Shown here: positions 52,534 through 61,449 of the stretch, piece after piece
Layout of the letters: each line of letters begins with the position of its first letter
Numbering within the stretch: the first letter of the stretch is position 1
Position numbers and translations under genes: made by a program
Assembly (NCBI GenBank): GCA_016699405.1
Contig: CP064972.1
Coordinates: 2,511,501 to 2,575,500 of the forward strand
DNA: 64,000 nt
From: Holophagales bacterium
Lineage (GTDB): Bacteria; Acidobacteriota; Thermoanaerobaculia; Multivoradales; JAGPDF01
Reading direction: 5' to 3'
The notes under the pieces: generated by a model
The model's input: the letters and a program-made list of their open reading frames with translations, nothing else
Told to the model about the DNA's origin: nothing
Database searches by the model: none

Positions 52534-53940
52534 CTACCGTCCCGGGTGCGGCGTCTCGCCCGCCGGAATCGAGGAGAAGTCGAGGCGGGCGACATCGCTC
52601 CACGGCACGTAGTCGGCGGCGTCTTCGCGTCCGCTGCCGCCGACGAAGACGAGCATCCCGCCGTTGCGATCGCCGAGGTCGCCGGCGGGATCGAGCTCCA
52701 GGATCGTGCCGTCGTGGAGGGTGAGACGTGCCGTCCGCGGGCCGACGCCGACCCTCGCCGCGGGTTCGATCGCCACGACGAGGCCGAAGGGGACGCTGTA
52801 GTCGACGCCGTGTGCGGGGGCATCGAGGGTGTCGGTCGTCTCGCTCTCGTCGAGGTCGAAGACCAGCCGGCCGGCGAGACTCCGGCCGCCGCGCGTGGTC
52901 AGCCGGCCGGTGAGCGGCTGACCGGTGGGGAAGTCGCCGTAGGCCGGGCCGCTCGCCGGATCGGCCGATCCGGGATCCGTGTGCGGGGCGGCGAAATCGA
53001 CCCGCTCGAAGGCGCCCCACGAGACCACGGCGCGCCCGAGGCGCGGGTCGCCGACGGCGATGCCGCGGTGTCCGGGGCCGTCTCCGCGGCGGCCGAGGAG
53101 GGCGAGCGTGCGACCGTCGCGGAGCGTCACGTCGAGGCCGTCGCGCGAAGTGCGAGCGATGGAGCGGATCGTGTCGAGCCGCAGGGCGACTCTCCCCTCC
53201 GCGGTGCGACCCGTGAGCTCGTCCGTGCCGAGCGCGTCGTCCCGGTCCCAGGCGACGAAACCGCCGAGCTCTCCCTGTCGCGTGTGCACCGTGCCGCGGA
53301 GCCGCGTCGGAGCCTCGGCGAGCGGTGGGGTGGGAAGGAACTCGACGGTGCGGATCGCGAGCGGCTCGAGATCCACGACGCCGCGTCGACGGTCCCAGAC
53401 GCGGATGCCGTCGTCGAAGTCGCCAGCCTCGAGCCGATCGAGGGCGACGACGGTGCCGCTCTTGAGCGTCGCGCGGACCTCTCGTCCTTCCGACTCGAGC
53501 CGGGCGAGGTCGCCGAAGCGCACCTGGAACGGGCGCGAGAGCTCCAACGGATGACGGCGTTCGCCGATCTCGATCCCGAGCACCGCGATCGGCTGGCGCT
53601 CACCCTTCAGCCGTTCGGCCGGGACGTGCACGGCCCATGGGTTGTCGAGCTTGACCCCGTTGAACAGGTCGTCCCAGAACGCCTCCTGCGACCCCGCGAA
53701 GCGCATCCGGCCCTCGTAGGTCGTGCCGTCTTTCGCGGTGATCCGACCATAGAGGCAACCCGGCGTGACGAGCTCGGGCGCCGGGCCCGGCGAAGCTCCG
53801 GGAGCGAGCGCTGGCGTGCTCCCGGGCGACGCGGCGACGAGGCGCGCTTCGCCGTGTTCGAGCGCGCGGTAGCCCGCGACGAGGGCGAGGAGGACCACCA
53901 CGGCCATCCCCGCCGACGAAGCGATCGTGGATTTCGTCAA
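52534..53940 (-). CDS. Hypothetical secreted or membrane-anchored beta-rich protein (TTG start)
   Basis: A 468-residue protein from TTG 53940. An anchor or signal segment (SSAGMAVVVLLALVAGYRAL) and a Pro/Ala linker lead to repeated strand modules: TAKDGTTYEGRMRFAGS, VRATLKSGTVVALDRLEAGDFDDGIRVWDRRRGVVDLE, RGTVHTRQGELGGFVAWD, GRLTTRGGRSLAGRLVFDL, RLTLHDGTILELDPAGDLGDRNGGM. These look like several copies of one small beta module (G-x-hydrophobic-T/S..G). No family name is known to me. The GGAGAGAGAG stretch lies about 13 bases upstream of the TTG, so the start is moderately certain. Confidence 0.65.
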   Translation of the reverse strand: MTKSTIASSAGMAVVVLLALVAGYRALEHGEARLVAASPGSTPALAPGASPGPAPELVTPGCLYGRITAKDGTTYEGRMRFAGSQEAFWDDLFNGVKLDNPWAVHVPAERLKGERQPIAVLGIEIGERRHPLELSRPFQVRFGDLARLESEGREVRATLKSGTVVALDRLEAGDFDDGIRVWDRRRGVVDLEPLAIRTVEFLPTPPLAEAPTRLRGTVHTRQGELGGFVAWDRDDALGTDELTGRTAEGRVALRLDTIRSIARTSRDGLDVTLRDGRTLALLGRRGDGPGHRGIAVGDPRLGRAVVSWGAFERVDFAAPHTDPGSADPASGPAYGDFPTGQPLTGRLTTRGGRSLAGRLVFDLDESETTDTLDAPAHGVDYSVPFGLVVAIEPAARVGVGPRTARLTLHDGTILELDPAGDLGDRNGGMLVFVGGSGREDAADYVPWSDVARLDFSSIPAGETPHPGR

Positions 53941-54203
53941 TGCGACTCTCTCTCTCCTGAACGACAAGCATCCCCAACCGCGACGCGGCCTCTCTATCGT
54001 ACGCAGGAAATCGAACGAAGGTTGGGCAAGACGTGGAAGGCAACGTGCGTCATCGCGATCTTCTTTGCGGTCGAGTCGTCTTTCATCCGCCCGCGGCAGA
54101 GGCGCGTACTGGTGAACGAGAGCGGAGAAGGCAGCGACGCAGCGGTGGTCGCAGCATCTTGCCGCTCGGCAGCGCCCACGCGTTGCGAACGATACCGAAA
54201 AGG

Positions 54204-55934
54204 TCAGCTCCCGGCCTTGTCGAGGCGGATGTTCCTGAAGGTGAATGCCGGACCGCGGAGGTCGACCGCCTCGCCGTCGGGCGTGAAGAACAGGCCGGGC
54301 GTGTGCTCGGTGAGGCGGAAGTCCTGGCCGTCGCCCTGGAAGTGGAGCCAGCCGTTCCGCATCGTGACGTTGTAGAGCCGCTCGCCGAACCCGAAGCGCT
54401 TCCGCACGTAGCTGCCGAGGAAGGCCGTCCACTCGCTCTTCGCGGGACCCTTCGGCTCGTCGGCGGGGCTTCCCAAGGTCCACACCGTGCCGTCGTAGGG
54501 CCGCACGACAGCGACCGGCTTCCCGGCGGCATCGCGGACGAACCGATAGAGGTATCGCTTCGAGGCGACTTCGTCGCGCGAGATCGGGGTGAACGGCACG
54601 AAGGTCGTGCCCGAGGCGTACCCGAACTTGCCGTCCTTGACCAGGAACAGCATGTCGTCGCTCGTCCCGTTGTACCGGCCGGCGAGGTCGACCGGCAGAT
54701 ACGACGCGTCGACCGTGTGCGGGGGCGTGTGGCGGGTGAGCCAGTCGGCCGGGCCGAGATCCTTCTTGCCCGTGAGGAGCTCGACGACCTTCAGCAGGAT
54801 GTCGTCGGCGAGGCCTTCGTTGACGTTGTCGTGATCCTGCGCGTTGGTCAGCACGACGACGCCGTAGCCGAGATCGGGCAGCCACTTCATCTGGCAGCGA
54901 TAGCCGAAGCCGCCTCCGCCGTGCGCGAGCCAGCGCACGTCCTGCCCGCCGAGGTGGAACCACCCGATCCAGAGTCCCATGCCGTATCCGGCCACCTGGT
55001 CTCTCAGCGGAAACGGGATCGTGCGCATCTGGCGGAGGATCGGTTCGCGGATGACCGAGCGGCCGTGGAGCTTGCCGTCGTCGATCTGAAACTGCAGGAA
55101 CTTCGCCATGTCGCGGATGCTCGCGAAGGCACCTCCCGGGGCGAGCATCGGGTTGGCGAGCGGCACGCGCTCGAAGTTCCGGTTTTGCCCGACGGCCCGG
55201 TTCTCGTCGCGCTCGATCCGGTCGAGCGCGTAGGTGCTGCGGCTCATCTCGAGGGGATCGAACACCTTCTTCTGGATGTAGTCGGTAAACGGCCGGTGCG
55301 TGACTCTCTCGAGGATGGTGGCGGCGAGCTCGATGCCGAGATTCGAGTACTCGGCGCGCTCGCCGGTCCGAAAGCGCAACCAGGTGCGCGAGATGCTCTG
55401 GATGTGCGCCTCGGAGGACGGGGTCGACGGGTCCGCGTTGTTGCCGACCGGCGCATCGTGCGTGAGCCCCGACGTCATGCCGAGAAGATGCCGCAGCGTG
55501 ATGGTGGCCATCGGGTCTTCGGCGAAGCGCGAGTTGAGGTGGAAGTCGGGGAGGTAGGTCCGGATCGGGACGTCGAGATCGAGAAGCCCCTCGTCGACCG
55601 CCGCCATGAGGCCCGTCACCGTGACGGTTTTCGACAGCGACAGCAGACCGTACAGAGTGTCTTCGTCGACCCGTTTGCCCCCGGTTGCATCGCGGTAGCC
55701 GAACGCCTGGGTCCACAGAACCTCGTCGCGGCTGACGAGCGCCACGGCGAGCCCCGGCAGATAGATCTCTCGGGCGAGGATCGTCGCCACCTGCTCCTCG
55801 GACTCGCGAATCAGCATCTGCACCTGCTCCCGGCTGAGCGAAGCGGGAGCGACGGCGCCTCCGTCGGCGAGGGCCGGAAAAGAGGATGCGAGCAGGGCAA
55901 CGAGGGCCAGGACGGCCGAACGGGGAGGGTTCAA
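54204..55934 (-). CDS. Class C beta-lactamase-like serine hydrolase (TTG start)
   Basis: A 576-residue exported protein: signal segment SAVLALVALLASSFPALADGG. The penicillin-binding-like fold has SLSK (Ser99-Lys102), YSN in AEYSNLGIELAA, and HGGGGFGY in place of the KTG box. The last 180 residues (VDLAGRYNGTSDDMLF, LGSYVRKRFGFGERLYNV) form an appended beta-barrel-like domain common in serine hydrolases of this group. The substrate is probably an ester or peptide; resistance is not implied. TTG 55934 has a GAGG site and begins the signal peptide. Confidence 0.85.
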   Translation of the reverse strand: MNPPRSAVLALVALLASSFPALADGGAVAPASLSREQVQMLIRESEEQVATILAREIYLPGLAVALVSRDEVLWTQAFGYRDATGGKRVDEDTLYGLLSLSKTVTVTGLMAAVDEGLLDLDVPIRTYLPDFHLNSRFAEDPMATITLRHLLGMTSGLTHDAPVGNNADPSTPSSEAHIQSISRTWLRFRTGERAEYSNLGIELAATILERVTHRPFTDYIQKKVFDPLEMSRSTYALDRIERDENRAVGQNRNFERVPLANPMLAPGGAFASIRDMAKFLQFQIDDGKLHGRSVIREPILRQMRTIPFPLRDQVAGYGMGLWIGWFHLGGQDVRWLAHGGGGFGYRCQMKWLPDLGYGVVVLTNAQDHDNVNEGLADDILLKVVELLTGKKDLGPADWLTRHTPPHTVDASYLPVDLAGRYNGTSDDMLFLVKDGKFGYASGTTFVPFTPISRDEVASKRYLYRFVRDAAGKPVAVVRPYDGTVWTLGSPADEPKGPAKSEWTAFLGSYVRKRFGFGERLYNVTMRNGWLHFQGDGQDFRLTEHTPGLFFTPDGEAVDLRGPAFTFRNIRLDKAGS

Positions 55935-56302
55935 GGTGAAGCCTCGCAGGAGGAAGGGCCTGCCTCCCCGTGGGAATTCGTCCCGAGCGGTCGCTCCGAA
56001 GGGGGGGATCCCTCCGGTGGGAGGCGGCACCGCTTGGGAGTCTACTCCGGTGGTCGGGGGTGGGTGCCTGGCGCTCGGTGGGGAGGCCCTTCGCCGCGGT
56101 GCGAAGGTCGAGTCGACAGCCCGACGCATCGGAAGTCAGAGGATGACGTGGCCCGCCAGCCCCATTGCCGAAAGCGGAACGCCAGGAAGAGGTCGATCCT
56201 CTCCCTGGCGAGATCGAGCCCGGAGAGCGCTGGTGCGATGCCCGGGCCGCCAGGTCCGCCAGCGCGTCGCCGTTCCGCTTTCCTCGCTGGACCTCTCGAC
56301 GA
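55935..56302. other. Intergenic region, no gene recognised
   Basis: About 370 bases upstream of the serine hydrolase and after the stop of the gene at 56303. Frames crossing it give Arg/Pro-rich translations without recognisable features. It likely carries the hydrolase promoter. Confidence 0.4.
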
Positions 56303-56725
56303 TCAGCCAGGCGGGCGCACCCTGACATTCGCGCAGCGTTGCCACCCGGTTCCTGTGCCGGTCCCGCAGGTTCCGACCTTGGCGTGCCAGCCCTCGCCGT
56401 GGATCCCGCATTCGGAGTTGGACCACCCGCCCCATTCGATCGCGTCCGTTCTGGCGACACCCTGCACGTTGTTCATGTACTCCGGCGAGCTCGGCCCATA
56501 GAGCCATTTGCCTGCCGGCACCTCGCCGGGCCTATCGCCGGATGCCTGGCAGGCCAGGACAGTCCCATCGCACGGTACGTTTTCGCTGCAGGTGATCTCC
56601 CTCACCGGCTCATCCGAGGGCGAGATGACGGCGAAGAGGCCCACCAGGGCGGTCAGCACCGCCGCGATGCCCGTGAGAATGCCAGGAAGAGTGGTCCACC
56701 ATGAGCTGGTCTTCGGCTTGGTCAT
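56303..56725 (-). CDS. Hypothetical single-span membrane protein
   Basis: A 140-residue protein with one membrane segment (LPGILTGIAAVLTALVGLFAVI, about 13-34) and an extracytoplasmic Cys-containing domain (ITCSENVPCDG, LACQASG, NSECGIHGEGWHAKVGTCGTG, QRCANV). It contains seven Cys, likely disulphide-bonded. No family recognised. It lies downstream of the HELQH protein gene and may share its function. Confidence 0.6.
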   Translation of the reverse strand: MTKPKTSSWWTTLPGILTGIAAVLTALVGLFAVISPSDEPVREITCSENVPCDGTVLACQASGDRPGEVPAGKWLYGPSSPEYMNNVQGVARTDAIEWGGWSNSECGIHGEGWHAKVGTCGTGTGTGWQRCANVRVRPPG

Positions 56726-56867
56726 TGGGGTTCTCGAGCTCGATCAAGGTCGGTTCCGTGTCACACGTCCGAGGGTCCTCTGGCGGCAGGAGGCGTTCGC
56801 TTCGCCACGCTTCGTCCGCCTGCCGCCTCGGAGCGTGCGGAGGAGCGCGAGACCATCTTCGCGGGAC

Positions 56868-57638
56868 TCAGAGGACGAGAGAGGCAGCCTTTGCCTCGGC
56901 CTCGCCCTCGAGGCTCTGGTAATCGGTGACATAGCGGGAGGCGAAGCCCGCCACGCCGAGCAGACCATACTGGGCGACGTGCTGAAGCTCGTGCGCCCAC
57001 CAACGGACGGCGCTCTCGGACTGGCCGGGCTCCTGGGAGAAGACCATGATCTCGTCCACCGTCACCGCGTGCTCGTGATTGCCCATGAAGGTCTGGAAAC
57101 CGTTGATCGCCTCGGGCAGGGTGATGCCGACCCTGCCGATGGTGTAGCGAGCTCGGTCGAGCACCTCTGGTGGGAAGATTGAACTTAACGCCAGACGAAC
57201 CAGCTTGGGGATCGGCACGGCGTTTCCGCGGAGCTGCTCTGCAGCGGCGCCGAGAGTCCCAGCGAGCACGACGGACAGTGGGGTCGCCACCACCTCCACC
57301 ACCGATGGCGCCTGACCCTCCGCAGCGACCATCGCGGGCACTGCGGCGGCGAGATTCGCAGTAAACACATGGCCCGCAACTGCGGCCTGAGCGATCTTGC
57401 CGCCGGTCTCGCCGCCAATGGCCGCGGCCGCGTCGACCAGGGCGTGGTCCGGAATCGTGGATGCCGCGGCAACGTCTCCCGCAGCTGCGGCGAGATGGCT
57501 CGCGGCGGTCTCAGCGGCTTCGTTCACTGGCTTGCCTGTAGCGACCTCGACGATGGCCGTCGCCGGTGCCGTCACGGTGGTGACCGCCGCGTTCGCCACG
57601 TTGGTGACCGCTTCCTGGATCTTGTCGAAAAGTCCCAT
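56868..57638 (-). CDS. Protein with HELQH zinc-peptidase-like motif (DUF4157-like C-terminus)
   Basis: A 256-residue protein. Residues 1-135 are low-complexity helical, Ala/Val-rich (VTNVANAAVTTVTAPATAIVEVATG, LAAAAGDVAAASTIPDHALVDAAAAIGG), suggesting amphipathic or membrane-interacting helices. The C-terminal part contains VTVDEIMVFSQEP and RWWAHELQHVAQYGLLGVAGFASRYV. HELQH (216-220) is an HExxH zinc motif, with SLEGEAEAK supplying a possible third ligand (Glu). This resembles the eCIS-associated DUF4157 core. I see no contractile-injection genes in the window. ATG 57638 opens MGLFDKIQEAV. Confidence 0.65.
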   Translation of the reverse strand: MGLFDKIQEAVTNVANAAVTTVTAPATAIVEVATGKPVNEAAETAASHLAAAAGDVAAASTIPDHALVDAAAAIGGETGGKIAQAAVAGHVFTANLAAAVPAMVAAEGQAPSVVEVVATPLSVVLAGTLGAAAEQLRGNAVPIPKLVRLALSSIFPPEVLDRARYTIGRVGITLPEAINGFQTFMGNHEHAVTVDEIMVFSQEPGQSESAVRWWAHELQHVAQYGLLGVAGFASRYVTDYQSLEGEAEAKAASLVL

Positions 57639-58272
57639 GGTCCAAATCCCCCCGAGGTCGGCACCGAGGTTGCCGCGATGCCGTGAACGCCGATGCGAGA
57701 GTCCACTGCCGAGCGCCCATACGGTTGCCACGGTCGCTCTGGGCTCGCCCTTGCACCACAGGAAGCGCGGCCCGAGCCAAGTGCGCCGAGAGCAAACCAA
57801 CCGCACGACACCTCGAGCGAAGCAACTCCCACTCAGGTCCGCCGCGAGGAGGCGGAATCCATGTGGGCCGCTCGCAGTCTCCCCGTCATCCGCCTTTCCG
57901 GCGGCTCTCGAGAAGAGGTCTGACGAATCCAGTGGAGTCTCTGGTGGGAGTCTACTCGAAGTGCCCTGGCTGCTCTTGGATACTCCAGTCCGGGACAGGC
58001 AAGGGAGGGGCCGCGGAACGCGTCAGGCCCTGTCGAACCGTGAGCTACCGGTGAAAGATCGGGTGCGCCCGCTCTCGTCAACCAACCTGCCAAGTGCCTG
58101 GCACCTTGGCTTGGCTGGAGTGGGCAGGGCGTGAGGCGGGCAGGCCGTGGCTCCGGCTGCCCGGATTCGACGGCTCGTTCGTCTTCTAGATGGGGGGTAC
58201 CCGGCGTTCGGGTCGGGCCGAGAGTTCCCCCGCCCGCCGGGCCTTCCCTCATGACATGGGGAGGGTCGAGCG
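57639..58272. other. Intergenic region of about 630 bases with one repeat core
   Basis: No frame here shows codon-like composition or recognisable features. The only structure I see is the repeat core at 58090-58108. The right end should contain the promoter of the DUF6011 gene. Confidence 0.45.
58090..58108. repeat. Dispersed palindromic repeat, single core
   Basis: CCAAGTGCCTGGCACCTTGG: a perfect form of the family core extended to a 20-base near-palindrome (one central mismatch). Confidence 0.8.
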
Positions 58273-58848
58273 ATGACTCGGGTCAGAACGGACCAGATTC
58301 GCGACTGCACCTGCGGCAAGGAGGTCGCTTGGCTGCCGGCGGCGAGCGGCGGCACCTTCCCGGTCGAGATCCGGGAGGGTGTCGAGCGCGACACCGCCGG
58401 TCGCAGGAGCGCGACCGTCGACAGCGAAGACCTTCACGCCTGTGCTTCGTTCGGCGCGCTGGCGAAGCGGCTGCGCGATGCGGCCACGCGCGGGCGCGCC
58501 TTCGAGCGCCGGATCCGGCTCCGCACGGAAAGGAACGAGCCGGTCGTCTTCTCCTGGACCCGCAGCTCGCCTCACGTGAACCTCTCGAACGGGAACCCCG
58601 TCGAGACCTGGGCGAGCTACGGCACGCTGGATCTCGACAGTGGCCGCTTCCGCCCCAGCGACCGGAGCCTGGAAGGGCTCCTGGAGCTTCTCGGCGCTTT
58701 CGACCGTGACCCGGTCCACGTCGCGGCGCGCTACGGGCGCGAGACCGGCGAGTGCTGCTTCTGCCAGCGGCGACTCTCCGACCCGCGCAGCGTCCGCGTC
58801 GGTTACGGCCCGACCTGTGCTGTGACCCACGGACTCCCCTGGGGCTGA
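58273..58848 (+). CDS. DUF6011 domain-containing protein
   Basis: A 191-residue protein. An N-terminal zinc-ribbon-like start (RDCTCGKEVAWLPA) precedes an alpha/beta middle part. The C-terminal YGRETGECCFCQRRLSDPRSVRVGYGPTCA is the DUF6011 signature, a Cys-rich putative zinc-binding module often found in phage and mobile-element proteins. ATG 58273 has a GGGAGGG site. No phage genes adjoin. Confidence 0.8.
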   Translation: MTRVRTDQIRDCTCGKEVAWLPAASGGTFPVEIREGVERDTAGRRSATVDSEDLHACASFGALAKRLRDAATRGRAFERRIRLRTERNEPVVFSWTRSSPHVNLSNGNPVETWASYGTLDLDSGRFRPSDRSLEGLLELLGAFDRDPVHVAARYGRETGECCFCQRRLSDPRSVRVGYGPTCAVTHGLPWG

Positions 58849-58865
58849 GCGCTCGGCGGGTGCCT

Positions 58866-58943
58866 CGCACCTTCGCGGGCACCGGAAAGGCGGAAAAGTG
58901 CCTGGCACCGTTTCGGCATCGTTTCAGGAGGCCCCTGGCACGG
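58866..58943. repeat. Dispersed palindromic repeats, copy cluster F
   Basis: A full core GGAAAAGTGCCTGGCACC ending at 58909, a partial CCCCTGGCAC at about 58933-58941, and an upstream GCACCTTCGCGGGCACC unit. Lies between the convergent DUF6011 and DUF1203 genes. Confidence 0.75.
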
Positions 58944-58982
58944 CGTTCCTGCGGTCCAACGGGGGAGGATCCGCAGCTCGGC

Positions 58983-59456
58983 TCACGCCCGCTCCACACG
59001 GCAATTGAAGCAGCCCGGTCGGGCGTTGTGGACGTGCAGATAGCTCGCCCGCGGATCGGCGAACTGCCGGCGGATCGCCATCTCGAGATCGCCGCCCTCG
59101 ACGACCTCGGCGCCGATCATCATGGCGGACTCGTCGTAGGCGCGCAGCGAGAGCGTCCGCGACGCGAGCAGCGGCGGGATCTCGCCGACCGCAGGCTGAG
59201 CCGTCGCGGCGCGGCGCCGGACGAAGATCGGCCCGGAGGACCGGTAGGGCGATGCGACGTCATGGTGGGTGAAGTGCAGGAGAAGGACGATGTCGCCGAT
59301 CTCGGCATCGGCAAGGCTCACCCGGCAGGGGAATCCCGGCTTGGCGTCGGCGACCATGAGCTGGGCACCGATCGCTCGCAGCTCGGCGTCGCTCCGATCG
59401 AAGAGCGGGGCGAACCTCTCGGCTGGCAGGGCGAGGAACTGGAACGAGTTGCTCAA
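58983..59456 (-). CDS. DUF1203 family protein (TTG start)
   Basis: A 157-residue protein: SFQFLALPAERFAPLFDRSDAELRAIGAQ opens the domain. GFPCRVSLADAEIGDIVLLLHFTHHDVASPYRSSGPIFVR is the hallmark central stretch. It ends with YLHVHNARPGCFNCRVE. DUF1203 proteins are small cytoplasmic proteins of unknown function. The TTG start at 59456 has an AAAGGAGG site five bases upstream, so a non-ATG start is convincing here. Confidence 0.85.
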   Translation of the reverse strand: MSNSFQFLALPAERFAPLFDRSDAELRAIGAQLMVADAKPGFPCRVSLADAEIGDIVLLLHFTHHDVASPYRSSGPIFVRRRAATAQPAVGEIPPLLASRTLSLRAYDESAMMIGAEVVEGGDLEMAIRRQFADPRASYLHVHNARPGCFNCRVERA

Positions 59457-59793
59457 GGTGCCTCCTTTCGAGGAGGCGATTCTGCCGGGCGGCGGAGCGG
59501 GCTGCTACCGAGAAAGGGACGTCGAATCTCGACTGGGTCGCGCGGTCAATCCGGGGATGCCCGGCTGGGGAGGACCTCGACGCGGTCTGAGAGGATCCCT
59601 TGCCCCTTCCTGCGGGCCCTCGCCCGCACCTTCCCCTGAAGGCTCCGTGCACCTTCTTCGGCGGGCCTACGGTGCAGCCATGCCACCGCGGGAGTGTCTT
59701 GAACCGGAAAGATCCCTGGCACCTGCTTAGCACCTTCTCTGTCCGGTTTGCGAGCCTCTGCTCGCTGGCGAGAAGGGCGCCCCGTCGATCGAC
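59457..59793. other. Intergenic region with a repeat core
   Basis: About 340 bases without a gene. It holds the ribosome site of the DUF1203 gene at its left end and one repeat core (59706-59736). Confidence 0.4.
59706..59736. repeat. Dispersed palindromic repeat, single core
   Basis: GGAAAGATCCCTGGCACC (core TGGCACC 59717-59723) followed by TGCTTAGCACCTTCTC, a shortened second unit. Compare the tail of copy B at 19900. Confidence 0.7.
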
Positions 59794-60786
59794 TCAGGAA
59801 ATGCCGTCGACACCTTCCCGGCTGGGCACGATGACGATCTTTCCTCGGGCGCGGCCTGCGCCGAGATCGCAGATGGCTCGCGGGACCTCTCCCAGTCCGA
59901 GGCGGCGGTCGATGATCGGGTGGAGCATTCCGGCTGCCAGCCACTCACCCAGAAGTCCGAGGTCGGTGGGATTCCCTCGTGCGAGGAGCGAGACGAACTT
60001 CTGGCGCCCGGACCACGACCGGACGAGGCGGGCGAGTCCGCCGACCACGATGGCGGTGATCGAGGTGACCGGCCCCCCGGCGGCGACGTGCCGGCCTTCC
60101 GCTTTCAGCGCGCTGCGGAGCGCAGCGAGCGGACGGTTCTCGAAGCAGTCGAGGATCAGGTCGTAGCGCTGCCCGCTCGCCAGGAAGTCCTCGCGGGTGT
60201 AGTCGATCACCCGATCGGCGCCCAGGGCGCGCATGGTCTCCAGGTTCTCCGTCCTGGTGACGGCGGTGACGTCGGCCCGCAGGATCTTGGCAATCTGCAC
60301 GGCGAGTGTGCCGACCCCGCCTCCGGCGCCGTGCACCAGGACCGCTTGGCCCGGTCGCAGGCGTCCCGCGTCGCGCAATCCCTGCAGCGCGGTCAGGCCC
60401 GCGATCGGCACGGCGGCGCCCTGTTCGAAGGTCGTGTTCGGGGGCAGCACGACGAGGGAGCTCTCGGCGGCGCGTGCGAGCTCGGCGAAGGCCCCTCGGC
60501 AGGTGCCGAAGACGCGGTCGCCGGGCGCGAGTCGCGTCACCTTCCTCCCCACCGCCTCGACCACGCCGGCGACGTCGCGCCCCGGCCGCGAGTAGCGCGG
60601 CCGGCGAAGCCCGAGGAAGAGTCGCGCGCTCCGTGGCGTGCCGCGCAGGAGATGCCAGTCGAGCGCATTGACGGCCGCGGCCTCGACGCGCAGGAGGACC
60701 TCCGTCTCCCCGGCGACCGGCCGCTCGACCTCCTCGACGGCGAGACTTCCGGGAAGACCGTAACCCCGACAGACGATGGCCTTCAT
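59794..60786 (-). CDS. MDR-family NAD(P)-dependent oxidoreductase (quinone-reductase-like)
   Basis: A 330-residue zinc-free medium-chain dehydrogenase. The catalytic GroES-like part begins MKAIVCRGYGLPGSLAVEEVERP and includes VNALDWHLLRG and GRDVAGVVEAVG. The Rossmann part has AVLVHGAGGGVGTLAVQIAK, with GADRVIDYTREDF and AAGGPVTSI following. This is the pattern of quinone oxidoreductase/zinc-independent alcohol dehydrogenase relatives. ATG 60786 is preferred because the AGGAGG site lies five bases upstream; a GTG at 60789 is too close to it. Confidence 0.9.
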   Translation of the reverse strand: MKAIVCRGYGLPGSLAVEEVERPVAGETEVLLRVEAAAVNALDWHLLRGTPRSARLFLGLRRPRYSRPGRDVAGVVEAVGRKVTRLAPGDRVFGTCRGAFAELARAAESSLVVLPPNTTFEQGAAVPIAGLTALQGLRDAGRLRPGQAVLVHGAGGGVGTLAVQIAKILRADVTAVTRTENLETMRALGADRVIDYTREDFLASGQRYDLILDCFENRPLAALRSALKAEGRHVAAGGPVTSITAIVVGGLARLVRSWSGRQKFVSLLARGNPTDLGLLGEWLAAGMLHPIIDRRLGLGEVPRAICDLGAGRARGKIVIVPSREGVDGIS

Positions 60787-60934
60787 CACCGCCTCCTCTC
60801 TGCTCGCCCCGCTTGCCGCTGCCCGTCCATCCTACGGCCCTGGGGCCGGCCCGAGCGGATCGATGCCGGCGGTGACCGCGCTATCGGCTAGCGAGAACCG
60901 GAGAAACCGCTGCCTGCCTCCCACTTTCTCGGGG

Positions 60935-61026
60935 AAGTCGTTGGCACCTTCTCGGCAGCACCGCCCTCGCCCGGACCTGAGCGGGCCCGGGAAAGTCCCT
61001 GGCACCTGCTCAGCACCTGCTCAGCG
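60935..61026. repeat. Dispersed palindromic repeats, copy cluster G
   Basis: GGAAGTCGTTGGCACC (core 60942-60948) and GGGAAAGTCCCTGGCACC (core 61000-61006), each followed by one or more short CAGCACC units. Located between the two minus-strand genes ending at 61054 and starting at 60786. Confidence 0.75.
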
Positions 61027-61053
61027 CCTACACGGCACCGCGACGAGCGGCTC

Positions 61054-61449
61054 TCAGTTCTCGACGCGCGCGTGCTTCCGCCAGAGCTCGTCGAGGGCGG
61101 AGTCGCTCTTGGCGCCGCTGTCGAGGATTTCGAACTGGAGTGCGGAGAAGTTCTTCTCGGTCAGCTCGTAGCGGCTGCCGTCTTCCAGCCTCAGCGTGAC
61201 CCGTCCGGCCGCGACGGTGATCTCCTTGACCGACCAGTTCTCCGGCAGGTCGATCTTCATCATGCCCCATCCGGTCTCCCCGGGTTCGAGCGTCTGCTCG
61301 AGCCGGAGGAACTGCCCGAGCCGCGGGGTGATGGGGTCGCGCTGGACGGTCGCGCGGATGCTCTCGGTGCGCCAGAGGAATCCCTCGGCCCGAGCCGCCG
61401 GCGCAATCAGCGCCGTCGCGATCAGGACCAGCTTGAGCAGGTTTCTCAT
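61054..61449 (-). CDS. Hypothetical secreted protein
   Basis: A 131-residue protein with a signal peptide (NLLKLVLIATALIAPAARAEG). The mature part is strand-rich: IRATVQRDPITPRLGQFLRLEQTLEPGETGWGMMKIDLPENW, then VTLRLEDGSRYELTEKNFSALQFEILDSG. No family recognised. ATG 61449 begins the signal peptide. Divergent from carB, with about 230 bases between. Confidence 0.65.
   Translation of the reverse strand: MRNLLKLVLIATALIAPAARAEGFLWRTESIRATVQRDPITPRLGQFLRLEQTLEPGETGWGMMKIDLPENWSVKEITVAAGRVTLRLEDGSRYELTEKNFSALQFEILDSGAKSDSALDELWRKHARVEN

Noticed and set aside
53941..56460. Long N-terminal extension of the protein ending at 52534
   Set aside because: The extension runs opposite or out of frame through the class C hydrolase gene; only the part from TTG 53940 is protein-like.
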